A DNA stretch of 64,000 nucleotides from Echinicola vietnamensis DSM 17526 (GTDB lineage: Bacteria; Bacteroidota; Bacteroidia; Cytophagales; Cyclobacteriaceae). Position 1 is the stretch's first letter. Every line of letters starts with the position of its first letter. Below the pieces are notes generated by a model. It was not told the DNA's origin. It saw only the letters and a list, made by a program, of their open reading frames with translations, and ran no database searches. A program made the translations under genes and the position numbers. This document shows, piece by piece, positions 49,477 to 57,928 of the stretch. The DNA is taken from assembly GCF_000325705.1 (NCBI RefSeq), contig NC_019904.1, positions 2,041,001 to 2,105,000 of the forward strand, given 5' to 3'.

Positions 49477-51630
49477 ATGAGCAAAAGCATAAAACAACGG
49501 GATATTACAGATTGTGGGGCGGCCTGTCTGGCGTCGATTGCCAGTAATTATAAGCTAAAAATACCGATCTCTAAAATTCGCCAACTCGCTTCCACTGACC
49601 AAAAGGGTACCAATGTCCTTGGGTTGATCGAAGCTGCGGGAAAATTGGGCTTTTCTACCAAAGGTGTTCGGGGGAGTTTTGAAAGTTTATTTCAAGTGCC
49701 AAAACCGGCTATCGTTCATGTGGTGTTGAACAAAACACTCCACCATTATATGGTGATCTATAAAGTGACCAAGCGTTATGTCAAGGTGATGGACCCAGCA
49801 GAGGGCAGGATGAAGAAACTTTCCCATGACGAATTTAAGGACATTTGGACGGGGGTGATGGTGCTGCTGATGCCCAATGAGGAATTCAAGGCCATGAATG
49901 AGACAGTTTCTGTGGCCAAACGCTTTTGGTACTTGATCAGCCCGCATAAGAGCGTGATGCTGCAGGCTGTTTTTGGGGCGGGAATTTATACCGTGCTAGG
50001 CTTGTCCACGTCCATTTACGTCCAAAAGATCATTGATAATGTCTTCATAAGCCGAAATACCAATTTATTGAACCTGATGAGCGTAGTCATGATATTGCTA
50101 TTGCTCTTTCAGATTTTTATTGGAGTTTACAAATCCATTTTTGTGATCAAAACAGGGCAAAAGATCGATGCTCGATTGATTTTGGGTTATTATAAGCATT
50201 TGCTGTCTTTGCCCCAGCGGTTTTTTGATACCATGCGCGTGGGGGAGATCATTTCCAGGATCAATGATGCGGTGAAAATAAGAGCGTTTATTAATGACGT
50301 GTCCATCAGTATTGTTGTGAACGTTTTTATAGTGTTCTTTTCATTTGCCTTGATGTTTACCTTTTATTGGAAATTAGCCTTAATCATGCTGATGATAGTT
50401 CCCCTCTATCTAGTGGTGTATGTGGTCACTAACCATTTGAACAGAAGGGTGGAGCGCAGGCTGATGGAAAATACGGCAGAGTTGGAGTCGCAGTTGGTGG
50501 AGTCTATCCACTCGGTGAGAACCATTAAGCAGTTTGGGGCTGAGGATTATGCCAATATCAAAACAGAGGGCAAGTTCATCAACATGCTGGGGTCTATCTA
50601 TCGTTCAGGGTTGAATAATGTGTTTTCCAGTAATTCGTCCGAGTTTATTTCTCGTCTCTTTACGATCCTTTTGCTGTGGATTGGGGCGGGGTATGTGCTT
50701 GAAAATGAAATCACCCCCGGAGAGCTGCTGTCCTTTTATGCCTTGATCGGTTACCTTACAGGGCCCTTGGTGGGCATTATAGGGATGAACAAAACCATGC
50801 AAAATGCGGTCATAGCAGCAGACAGGCTTTTTGAGATTATGGACTTGGAAGTGGAGGAAAAGAAAGAAAAATTCGAGATCAAGCGGGAGGACATAGGAGA
50901 CATTGCTTTTCAGCAGGTGGTGTTTCGTTATGGCTCGAGGGCCAAGGTCTTTGATGGTCTTAACCTGACCTTTCCCAAAGGCAAAGTCACCGGAGTAGTA
51001 GGGGAGAGCGGTTCCGGCAAATCTACATTGGCAGCCCTTCTCCAGCACTTTTATTCTTTGGAGGCTGGGCAAATAAAAATAGGCATTCACGATATCTCTT
51101 ACATTGAGCACAGTTGTTTACGGCGGATAGTGGGGGTGGTGCCGCAGCAGGTAGATTTGTTTGCCGGCAACTTAATTGATAACATTGCTTTTGGAGATCA
51201 TCAGCCCAATATTCAGAAGATCGTAGGGATCTGTCATGAATTGGGGATGATGGATTTTATAGAAGGATTGCCCAATGGCTTTGCTACCTTTTTGGGTGAA
51301 CATGGTGCATCACTATCTGGTGGGCAGAGGCAACGAGTGGCTATTGCCCGCGCCCTGTACCGGGATCCTGAAATTATCGTGATGGATGAGGCCAATGCTT
51401 CCCTGGATCCGAAATCCGAGGAATATGTCCAAAGGGTGATCAGAACTTTGGTAAAAAAGGGAAAGACTGTTATTTTTATTACGCACCGATTGTCGGCAGT
51501 AAGGGATTTTGATCGTATTTTGGTATTGGAAAAAGGAGAACTGGTAGAACAGGGAGGTCACCACCAACTGTTTGCTCAGGAAGGGAGATACTATCAAATG
51601 GTCCAAAAACAGGCTTTTGTTTTGGGTTAA
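49477..51630 (+). CDS. C39 peptidase-containing ABC exporter
   Basis: This 717-residue transporter combines three parts. The first is a C39 cysteine protease (about 1-140) with catalytic C13 in ITDCGAACLAS, H90 in LHHYMVIYK and D106 in VMDPAEG. The second is six membrane helices (about 155-440). The third is an ATPase with Walker A GESGSGKST, LSGGQRQRV and Walker B IIVMDEANASLD. Such proteins cut double-glycine leaders from peptides such as bacteriocins and microcins and export the remainder. All catalytic residues are present. It lies between the HlyD adaptor and a helix-turn-helix protein with a double-glycine C-terminal segment, its likely substrate. Confidence 0.95.
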   Translation: MSKSIKQRDITDCGAACLASIASNYKLKIPISKIRQLASTDQKGTNVLGLIEAAGKLGFSTKGVRGSFESLFQVPKPAIVHVVLNKTLHHYMVIYKVTKRYVKVMDPAEGRMKKLSHDEFKDIWTGVMVLLMPNEEFKAMNETVSVAKRFWYLISPHKSVMLQAVFGAGIYTVLGLSTSIYVQKIIDNVFISRNTNLLNLMSVVMILLLLFQIFIGVYKSIFVIKTGQKIDARLILGYYKHLLSLPQRFFDTMRVGEIISRINDAVKIRAFINDVSISIVVNVFIVFFSFALMFTFYWKLALIMLMIVPLYLVVYVVTNHLNRRVERRLMENTAELESQLVESIHSVRTIKQFGAEDYANIKTEGKFINMLGSIYRSGLNNVFSSNSSEFISRLFTILLLWIGAGYVLENEITPGELLSFYALIGYLTGPLVGIIGMNKTMQNAVIAADRLFEIMDLEVEEKKEKFEIKREDIGDIAFQQVVFRYGSRAKVFDGLNLTFPKGKVTGVVGESGSGKSTLAALLQHFYSLEAGQIKIGIHDISYIEHSCLRRIVGVVPQQVDLFAGNLIDNIAFGDHQPNIQKIVGICHELGMMDFIEGLPNGFATFLGEHGASLSGGQRQRVAIARALYRDPEIIVMDEANASLDPKSEEYVQRVIRTLVKKGKTVIFITHRLSAVRDFDRILVLEKGELVEQGGHHQLFAQEGRYYQMVQKQAFVLG

Positions 51631-51643
51631 TGACAGATGAATT

Positions 51644-51976
51644 ATGAATTTTATTAAACATATTGAACGCCTTCAACTCATCAATAAATTGGTGAAAGAA
51701 GAAAAAACAGGTTCTCCTGAGGAGTTGTCCACGCGCTTGGGTATCAGTAGAAGGCAGTTATATAATCATTTGGAAAGCCTTAAGGACATGGGGCTTGAAG
51801 TTGCTTTTTCAAGGAAGATCAATAGTTTTCACTATGTGGATGAAAAGCACCTTGAGATGACTTTTACATTAAAGGTCATCGGTCCTGAGGAGACGGAAAA
51901 TATTTATGGCGGAATGTATCTACCCATCATTCCGGAATGGCTTCCTGAATGGGAATGGCTAAATGAGGCAGGCTAA
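51644..51976 (+). CDS. Helix-turn-helix protein with double-glycine leader-like end and Trp/Pro-rich tail
   Basis: This 110-residue protein has a winged or simple helix-turn-helix at about 8-60 (SPEELSTRLGISRRQLYNHL), a strand-rich stretch (about 62-78), and then KVIGPEETENIYGG (77-90). Counting from the second glycine, I is at -12, E at -8, I at -4 and GG at -2/-1: the pattern of peptides cut by C39 proteases, although T replaces L at -7. Twenty residues remain, MYLPIIPEWLPEWEWLNEAG, with three Trp and three Pro. It starts 13 nt after the C39 transporter, so it is its operon partner. It could be a peptide precursor with a DNA-binding leader, or a regulator trimmed by the transporter. Neither is proven. 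Confidence 0.75.
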   Translation: MNFIKHIERLQLINKLVKEEKTGSPEELSTRLGISRRQLYNHLESLKDMGLEVAFSRKINSFHYVDEKHLEMTFTLKVIGPEETENIYGGMYLPIIPEWLPEWEWLNEAG

Positions 51977-52464
51977 TCGCTATGGCCATCTGAAAATAAA
52001 TGGAATTTTTTAATATCGCTTACCTAAGTTTCGACAGGAGTCAATTATTTTCGAATCTAAACCGCACGTGAACGGCCAAATTTTGGGGTTAAATTCACCA
52101 TTTTAAGGTTTTTTGCCCCAGTTATTTTATTATTTTTTTGTTGGTTATCAGTCGAATACATAAAAAATGTTCTCCGTGCAAGTTTTGTGCACGCACTCAA
52201 GGTACCTTTATAATAACGAAACAGAGAGGAGAGGGGGATTCAGAAATTCGTTGATTGATCGCCTTAAACCTATTCTGCTAGGCAATATAGCTCGATTAGA
52301 ATAAAATGAAACTACTGCAAAAGGTGTAGTTACTTTCCAGCTGGGTTGCTGTTTTTACCTTATCGGTCAGCTATCAGCATTGGCTACATCTTTTAAATAT
52401 TAATTGATGGTTGCTCTTGGCACTAATATTGAGGTGGAGAGCGTACATAGATTAAAGACAATAT

Positions 52465-52553
52465 TTTTTAGTATTTACTATGTTGGTGATTTTTTAGTTC
52501 TCGTGTTGATTAACGTCAGAAGGGATACATGTGTGGTGTATCCCTTTCTTTTT
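52465..52553 (+). ncRNA. Short terminator-ended unit, copy A
   Basis: The words TTTTTAGTATTTACTATGTT, GGTGATTTTTTAG and TGTTGATTAA are followed by a perfect 10-bp hairpin (AAGGGATACA with TGTATCCCTT, 52520-52546) and TCTTTTTG. The same order recurs 600 nt later (copy B). In this copy the small frame from ATG at 52480 stops after five codons. A small RNA or attenuator-like leader is possible; there is no gene directly after it. Confidence 0.5.
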
Positions 52554-52600
52554 GTCTCCTGGCGATATTGTTATTCATGAGAAGAAGAAGCATACCAAAA

Positions 52601-52685
52601 GGATCAAGCATTATTTCTGGGGGGAATAGGGCTGTCAATGCGGCTAAAACCTAAAACATTGGATGGGCAAATTTACCGTGGTCTT
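52601..52685 (+). repeat. Dispersed repeat R2, internally deleted copy
   Basis: GGATCAAGCATTATTTCTGG jumps directly to GAATAGGGCTGTCAATGCGG and CTAAAACCTAAAACATTGG, then ATTTACCGTGG. Compared with 41398-41602 about 100 nt of the middle is missing. Confidence 0.75.
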
Positions 52686-52689
52686 GCTT

Positions 52690-52860
52690 TTGACTATGAA
52701 GAGGGCTCCCTGCCAAGGCTTGAGGAACGATACATTCCTTTAAGTCCAGGTTCACAACAGCCACTTGGTGCCCTTGGGACCTTGTGGCATTTTTGTCTAT
52801 CGCTGTTTTACCATTTAGCAAACCCACAGTCTCCAACTTCTCCGCTTGGTCAAAATAGTG
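52690..52860 (-). repeat. Dispersed repeat R3, reverse copy
   Basis: The minus strand reads GCGGAGAAGTTGGAGACTG, TGGTAAAACAGCG, AAAAATGCCACAAGGTCCCA and CTGGACTTAAAGGAATG, in the same order as 25196-25330. Open frames across it on both strands are by-products of the repeat. Confidence 0.7.
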
Positions 52861-52964
52861 ACTGCGCAGTGGGCCTTTATCCTGCTGTTGTCCTCGTTTT
52901 TAAAGAAATTTAAGGCTTTTTCAGAAACATGACATTTGTCATAATTTAGGTCATTTAGCCTATA

Positions 52965-52972
52965 TATATTTG
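52965..52972 (+). promoter_or_regulatory. Candidate -7 promoter element for copy B unit
   Basis: TATATTTG followed by CGC fits the Bacteroidota -7 pattern. The nearest TTTG (52935) is 26 nt upstream, longer than usual. A transcript from here to the copy B terminator would be about 175 nt. Confidence 0.45.
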
Positions 52973-53069
52973 CGCTATCAATTTTTGTAATGCCTCTTTT
53001 GGTGAATGGAGGTTAAGTATTGATATTTTTTGATGAAAATCGCTCAGGAGTGTGTTGAACAAGTGCGGA

Positions 53070-53157
53070 TTTTTAGTATTACTATGTTGGTTATTTTTTT
53101 ACTTCCTGTGCTGATTATTTAGGAAAGGAGGGGTGCTAGACGCCTCTCCTTTCTTTT
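53070..53157 (+). ncRNA. Short terminator-ended unit, copy B
   Basis: TTTTTAGTATTACTATGTTGG, split as in copy A, is followed by a 12-codon frame (53084-53122, MLVIFLLPVLII). A 13-bp hairpin (GAAAGGAGGGGTG with CGCCTCTCCTTTC, two G-T pairs) and TTTT come directly after the stop. Either a small RNA or a tiny hydrophobic peptide gene is possible. Confidence 0.5.
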
Positions 53158-53630
53158 AATGGTGCTGGCAGATAGGGTTTCGGAGATACCGGAAGTGCTT
53201 CCTGATTATAATTAGAAAATAAACACCATTAATTGAATATGAGTAATCCTGGTCGCTTCATCGTGAATAGCTGTCCGTCTTTAGTTTTTCAGTTTACCGA
53301 CTAGATCCAGTGAAGAGGGCGCTAGACCGCAAGGTGATGATGTTTAGAGGGATGCAGATTTAAGCTAAGTCCAGCTTTTATACCTTCCAAAAAGAGGTTG
53401 TATTGTAGCTAAATGTCGTAAGGCAAGCTTGATTAATGCCACTAAAAATATCCCTGTGCTATTTTTATGGCTTGTTAAGGGTTATATTTACCAATTCTAA
53501 GTTCGAATGTGTTTTTTAGGATGGAGCTGCGTAGATTTAAGTATTCAATTGTTTGTTAGTTTATCTGATTAAAAATACATTTATATTATTTACGATTTTA
53601 AATGCCCACAATATATATAAATACCCAAGT
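53158..53630. other. Gene-free leader region before the M16 peptidases
   Basis: About 470 nt with only very short frames (for example 21 codons at 53239-53304). I see no repeat, hairpin with T-run or full promoter pair; TATATTTA occurs around 53484. Confidence 0.45.
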
Positions 53631-54962
53631 ATGAGAAAAATCTGTTTTTTAATTTTGACGATAACCAGTCTGTTGGTTTATCCGGTCATTGCGCAAAACA
53701 AAATTGAGTTTCAGGAATTTGACCTGGATAACGGTTTGCATGTCATCATGCATAAGGATAACACCACACCCATTGTGGTGACATCTGTTTTGTATCATGT
53801 AGGTTCTAAAAATGAGGATCCAGAACGAACAGGGTTTGCCCACTTTTTTGAGCACCTGCTGTTTGAAGGGAGTGAGAATATCGGTAGAGGGGAGTATATG
53901 AAGAAAATCCAGTCCGAAGGAGGCACGTTGAATGCATATACGAGTAATGATATTACTTATTACTACGAAACGCTTCCATCGAACAAATTAGAACTGGCTT
54001 TATATATGGAAAGTGAACGAATGCTTCACGCCAAGATTGACCAAGTAGGAGTGGATACTCAGCGGGAAGTGGTAAAGGAAGAAAAAAGGCAACGTTATGA
54101 TAACCAACCTTACGGTACCATTCTTCCAGAAACGCTGAAGCGTGCTTATTCAAAACACCCTTATCAATGGGCGCCTATCGGCTCTTTAGAGCATTTGAAT
54201 GCAGCGACCCTTGATGAGTTTATGGGGTTCTACAATGAGTTTTATGTTCCCAATAATGCTACCTTGACCATTGCTGGTGATATCGACTATGATCAGACTG
54301 AAGCTTGGGTAAAGAAGTATTTTTCAGAAATTCCTCGTGGGAAGATGGAGATTTATCGCCCTGATATCACTGAACCGGTAAAAACAGAGGAGATCAGGGA
54401 TATCGTCTACGACAATATTCAGATTCCCGCTGTGATTCAGGCGTATAATTTACCTCCCAAAACCGATCCGGATTCTTATGCGATGGATATGCTGTCTACT
54501 TACCTTACAGGCGGAAATTCTTCCTTGATGACGAAGGAATTGGTGGATAAGCAGCAGAAGGCATTAGCAGTGGCTGCAATTCCGCTGGATTTAGAAGATG
54601 GCGGGATCTTTATAATGTATGGCATTACCAACATGGGGGTTGAGGCAGAAGAATTGGAGACCGAAATTGATAAACTGATCAAGCAGGTTCAGGAAGAAGG
54701 GGTGTCAGAGAGTGACTTTGAGAAGCTTCAAAACATTATTGAGAACGATGTGGTCAGCAGTAACAGTACATTGTCTGGGATTGCACAGAGCCTATCACAG
54801 TCTCATGTGTTTTTTGGCCATACCAGCCATATCAATGAGGTGCTGGAGAAATACCGATCGGTATCCCGAGAGGATTTGAAGCGTGTGGCCAATGAATACC
54901 TTACACTGGATGGCAGAGTGGTGCTTTATTACTTGCCTAAATCAGCGCAACCTCAAGATTGA
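53631..54962 (+). CDS. M16 family zinc metallopeptidase, catalytic subunit
   Basis: This 443-residue protein is counted from MRKICFLILTITSLLVYPVIAQ, a clean signal peptide; the open frame extends 26 codons further up but that part is not signal-like. The inverted zinc motif HFFEHLLFEG (HxxEH) is near residue 67, with the downstream glutamate in a VVKEEKRQRYDN-type helix. M16 proteins form a clam-shell that degrades peptides. It is probably periplasmic. It is directly followed by a second M16 protein that lacks the zinc motif; such active/inactive pairs work together in other bacteria. Confidence 0.92.
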   Translation: MRKICFLILTITSLLVYPVIAQNKIEFQEFDLDNGLHVIMHKDNTTPIVVTSVLYHVGSKNEDPERTGFAHFFEHLLFEGSENIGRGEYMKKIQSEGGTLNAYTSNDITYYYETLPSNKLELALYMESERMLHAKIDQVGVDTQREVVKEEKRQRYDNQPYGTILPETLKRAYSKHPYQWAPIGSLEHLNAATLDEFMGFYNEFYVPNNATLTIAGDIDYDQTEAWVKKYFSEIPRGKMEIYRPDITEPVKTEEIRDIVYDNIQIPAVIQAYNLPPKTDPDSYAMDMLSTYLTGGNSSLMTKELVDKQQKALAVAAIPLDLEDGGIFIMYGITNMGVEAEELETEIDKLIKQVQEEGVSESDFEKLQNIIENDVVSSNSTLSGIAQSLSQSHVFFGHTSHINEVLEKYRSVSREDLKRVANEYLTLDGRVVLYYLPKSAQPQD

Positions 54963-54970
54963 TTTTTAAC

Positions 54971-57037
54971 ATGAATGTGGACAAACCTATGAAAAAGAGC
55001 ATAATATATTTATTCCTTTGCATGGCTATCACTACGATGGGTCACGCACAAGTAGATAGAAGTAAGTATCCTGAGCCTGGGCCTGCGCCAAAGATAGAGC
55101 TGCAAGACCCTGAGACGTTTACGTTGGATAATGGCTTGAAGGTTTTTGTGGTGGAGAATCATAAGTTGCCAAGAGTGGCTTTTTCCTTGGTGTTGGATAG
55201 AGATCCTATTTTGGAGAAAGACAAGGCTGGCATGACAGGGTTTGTAGGAGAGATGCTGATGGCCGGAACCACAAACAGGTCCAAGGATCAATTGGATGAG
55301 GAAGTGGATTTTATCGGTGCTTCCTTAAGTGCAGGATCGACTTCCTTATATGGATCGTCATTAAAGGAGCATCAAGGGAAGATTCTTGACCTAATGGCTG
55401 ACGTGCTATTTAACCCGTCTTTTCCCCAAGAAGAGTTGGATAAACTTAAAAAGCAATCCTTAACGGGCTTAGCCACATCCAGGGATGAACCTGATGCGAT
55501 TTCGTCAAGGTTAGCGGGGAAATTGGTCTATGGAAAGGACCATCCTTACGGAGAGATTAGGACAGAGGAATCCATTGAAGCCATAGAATTAGCGGATATC
55601 AAAGCATATTATGAAACCTACTTCAAACCAAACATTGCCTACTTGGCCATTGTAGGCGATATCAATAAAGAGGAGGCTGAAGAGGTAGTGAAATCCCATT
55701 TTGGAAGTTGGGAGAAAGGCCAAGTTCCAGAGATGGACTATGCTACTCCTACGCCCCCAGCGCAGAATGAGGTGGCATTGGTGGACAGGTCAGCCTCAGT
55801 ACAGTCTGTAATCGATATAGCTTATCCGCTTGAGATGAGCCTTAAAAATCCAGATTATCTTGATACGCGGGTGTTAAACTATATCCTTGGAGGAGGATCA
55901 TCTTCAAGGCTATTCATGAACCTTAGAGAGGACAAAGGATATACCTATGGTGCTTATTCAAGCATCGGCTCAGACCAACTGGTGACCAGTTTTTCGGCGG
56001 GAGCTTCCGTGAGGACCGAGGTGACAGATTCTGCGGTGTCAGAAATGATTTATGAAATCAACCATATCGTAGATGAAGGAGTGACGGCAGATGAACTCGA
56101 AGCGGCCAAAGCAAATCTTAGTGGTAGTTTTGGTAGGTCATTGGAAAGCCCTTCCACCTTGGCGAGTTTTGCGATAAATATCGAGCGCTATGGACTGCCC
56201 CAGGATTTTTATAAAACCTATTTGCAACGCCTCAGTGCGCTCACGGTGGAAGATATCAATGCTGCTGCACGAAAATACATCAAGCCCGAAAATATGTACA
56301 TTACCATTGTGGGTAATGGTACGGACATTAAAGATAAGCTTGACCAGTTTGGTCCTGTCAGCCTTTATGACAATTGGGGCGATCCTGCCAAAGAGATAGA
56401 AATGACCGATATCGATATGACTGCCGAGAAGGTGGTGGCCAATTATATTGAGGCAATCGGTGGAGAAGAAGCAGTGAATGCTATCGAAACAGCCAAGGTG
56501 AAAGTAAAAGCGGAGGTGCAAGGGCAAGTGATTGAAATGACCATGGTATATGATGATCCAGGTATGCGGTTTAGCCAAAAGGTAGGGATGATGGGAAATA
56601 CCGTCTCCAATACAGTACTCCAAGAAGGAAAAGGAACCGTTACAGCCATGGGGCAAAACAAGGAATTGACCGATGAGCAGTATGAGGAGGCAAAGATGAA
56701 CATGTTTATCTTTCCAGAGGTACATTTTGAGGAATTGATGTATACATTAGCGCTGGATGGGGTGAAAGACATCGATGGCCAAAATGCCTATAAAGTAATT
56801 GTATCCAATCCCACTGGTGCTAAAAGTGTGAACTATTATAGTGTGGAAACGGGTTTAAAACTGAAGAGTGAAAATGAAAAGACCGGTGAAATCACTTATT
56901 CCGATTATCAAGAGCATGATGGTGTGAAGTATGCCATGGAAATGGTGGTAAAATCCCCAATGATTCCTGCGCCGTTAAACACCACGGTCGAGTCACTCGA
57001 GTTTAATGCGACGTTAACAGACGAAGATTTTAAATAA
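54971..57037 (+). CDS. M16 family inactive subunit with extra C-terminal domain
   Basis: This 688-residue exported protein starts at 54971 (MNVDKPMKKSIIYLFLCMAI) or 54989 (MKKSII); the signal ends MGHAQ. The M16 fold fills about 30-470, but the HxxEH motif is replaced by GFVGEMLMAG, so it should not bind zinc. A further domain of about 200 residues (from about 485: VVANYIEAIGGEEAVNAIET onward) is not part of M16 and is homologous to the whole next gene. It starts 8 nt after the catalytic subunit gene, so the two form an operon. Confidence 0.9.
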   Translation: MNVDKPMKKSIIYLFLCMAITTMGHAQVDRSKYPEPGPAPKIELQDPETFTLDNGLKVFVVENHKLPRVAFSLVLDRDPILEKDKAGMTGFVGEMLMAGTTNRSKDQLDEEVDFIGASLSAGSTSLYGSSLKEHQGKILDLMADVLFNPSFPQEELDKLKKQSLTGLATSRDEPDAISSRLAGKLVYGKDHPYGEIRTEESIEAIELADIKAYYETYFKPNIAYLAIVGDINKEEAEEVVKSHFGSWEKGQVPEMDYATPTPPAQNEVALVDRSASVQSVIDIAYPLEMSLKNPDYLDTRVLNYILGGGSSSRLFMNLREDKGYTYGAYSSIGSDQLVTSFSAGASVRTEVTDSAVSEMIYEINHIVDEGVTADELEAAKANLSGSFGRSLESPSTLASFAINIERYGLPQDFYKTYLQRLSALTVEDINAAARKYIKPENMYITIVGNGTDIKDKLDQFGPVSLYDNWGDPAKEIEMTDIDMTAEKVVANYIEAIGGEEAVNAIETAKVKVKAEVQGQVIEMTMVYDDPGMRFSQKVGMMGNTVSNTVLQEGKGTVTAMGQNKELTDEQYEEAKMNMFIFPEVHFEELMYTLALDGVKDIDGQNAYKVIVSNPTGAKSVNYYSVETGLKLKSENEKTGEITYSDYQEHDGVKYAMEMVVKSPMIPAPLNTTVESLEFNATLTDEDFK

Positions 57038-57046
57038 TATATAACT

Positions 57047-57775
57047 ATGAAAAAGGCAATGATTGCATTGGTGGCATCACTGATGATGAGTGGCGTGGAT
57101 GTCCAAGCCAATGAATCCATGGAGAAAAAGCATCTGATCGCTTCCCAAGAGGTGACCGTAAAGGAGGTAGTGGATCGGTATATCGAAGCAGCAGGTGGCA
57201 TTGACAAGGTCAAGGCAATCAAAAACATGGAAATGAACATGGAAACTGAAATCCAAGGGATGACCCTTGTGATCAAAGCAGTAACGGACCAAGAACATAA
57301 TCGACTATTGAACCTTACAGAGATGAACGGTAACCAAGTGGCCAAGACTGTCATCAAAGATAACAAAGGTAAGGTGGTCAGTATGGGGCAGGAACAAGAT
57401 CTGACAGAAGATCAGCTAAATTCCATGAAAAGCCAGACTTTTGTGTTTCCGGAATTGTTTTATGAGGAATTGGGCTATGAAGTGACCTATGGTGGCACCG
57501 AAGATGTGGAAGGAGAAGAAGCCTATAAGTTGCTCCTTAAAGATGCCAGTGGTGTGGAGACTGCTGAGTTTTACAGCGTGGAATCTGGCCTGAAGCTAAA
57601 GACAGAATCAGAAGCAGCGGGAACGGTAAGTTATAAGGATTATAAGGAAGTAGATGGTATTATGGTTCCTTCTAAAATGGTGATTGCCAACACGATGATG
57701 CCTGCTCCCATGGAGGCCAATATCACTTCTGTAGTATTTAACCAAGAATTGGATAATGCCCTTTTTGAATTTTAA
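57047..57775 (+). CDS. Stand-alone paralogue of the M16 partner's C-terminal domain
   Basis: This 242-residue exported protein has a signal at about 1-23 (MKKAMIALVASLMMSGVDVQA). From residue 40 it matches the C-terminal domain of the preceding protein along its length: VVDRYIEAAGGIDKVKAI against VVANYIEAIGGEEAVNAI, FVFPELFYEELGY against FIFPEVHFEELMY, and FYSVESGLKLKTE against YYSVETGLKLKSE. It resembles outer membrane lipoprotein-sorting (LolA/LolB-like) folds in length and strand pattern, but that is a guess. It starts 9 nt after its neighbour. A gene duplication or domain split is the simplest origin. Confidence 0.85.
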   Translation: MKKAMIALVASLMMSGVDVQANESMEKKHLIASQEVTVKEVVDRYIEAAGGIDKVKAIKNMEMNMETEIQGMTLVIKAVTDQEHNRLLNLTEMNGNQVAKTVIKDNKGKVVSMGQEQDLTEDQLNSMKSQTFVFPELFYEELGYEVTYGGTEDVEGEEAYKLLLKDASGVETAEFYSVESGLKLKTESEAAGTVSYKDYKEVDGIMVPSKMVIANTMMPAPMEANITSVVFNQELDNALFEF

Positions 57776-57803
57776 TTTCCTTCTCGGTTAGCCATAATAG
57801 AAC

Positions 57804-57908
57804 GAGGCTGTCTTATTATCCGCCATCACGAGCGTAGCCTGCCTGAGGGTAGCAGGAGATCTCGATGTGCTATCTTGCGCATATGACGTGGACTTATGAG
57901 ACAGCCTC
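57804..57908. repeat. Dispersed repeat R1, copy 3, with inverted ends and terminator-like tail
   Basis: It starts GAGGCTGTCT and ends AGACAGCCTC, a perfect 10-bp inverted pair, followed by TTTTTTG. The inside holds the R1 words CCATCACGAGCG, GAGATCTCGATGTGC and GCATATGACG. Lying between two convergent genes, it may now serve as their terminator. Confidence 0.8.
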
Positions 57909-57928
57909 TTTTTTGTTTCATAGCATTT

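Noticed and set aside
52638..52913. 91-codon plus-strand frame and the 61-codon reverse frame over it
   Set aside because: Both lie in dispersed repeats R2/R3, and the frames are not kept in the other copies.
53239..53304. 21-codon frame MSNPGRFIVNSCPSLVFQF... as a possible peptide gene
   Set aside because: No GG motif, no ribosome binding site and no second copy; too short to support.
53553..53630. 26-codon upstream extension of the M16 peptidase
   Set aside because: The following MRKICFLIL begins a proper signal peptide; the extension would bury it.
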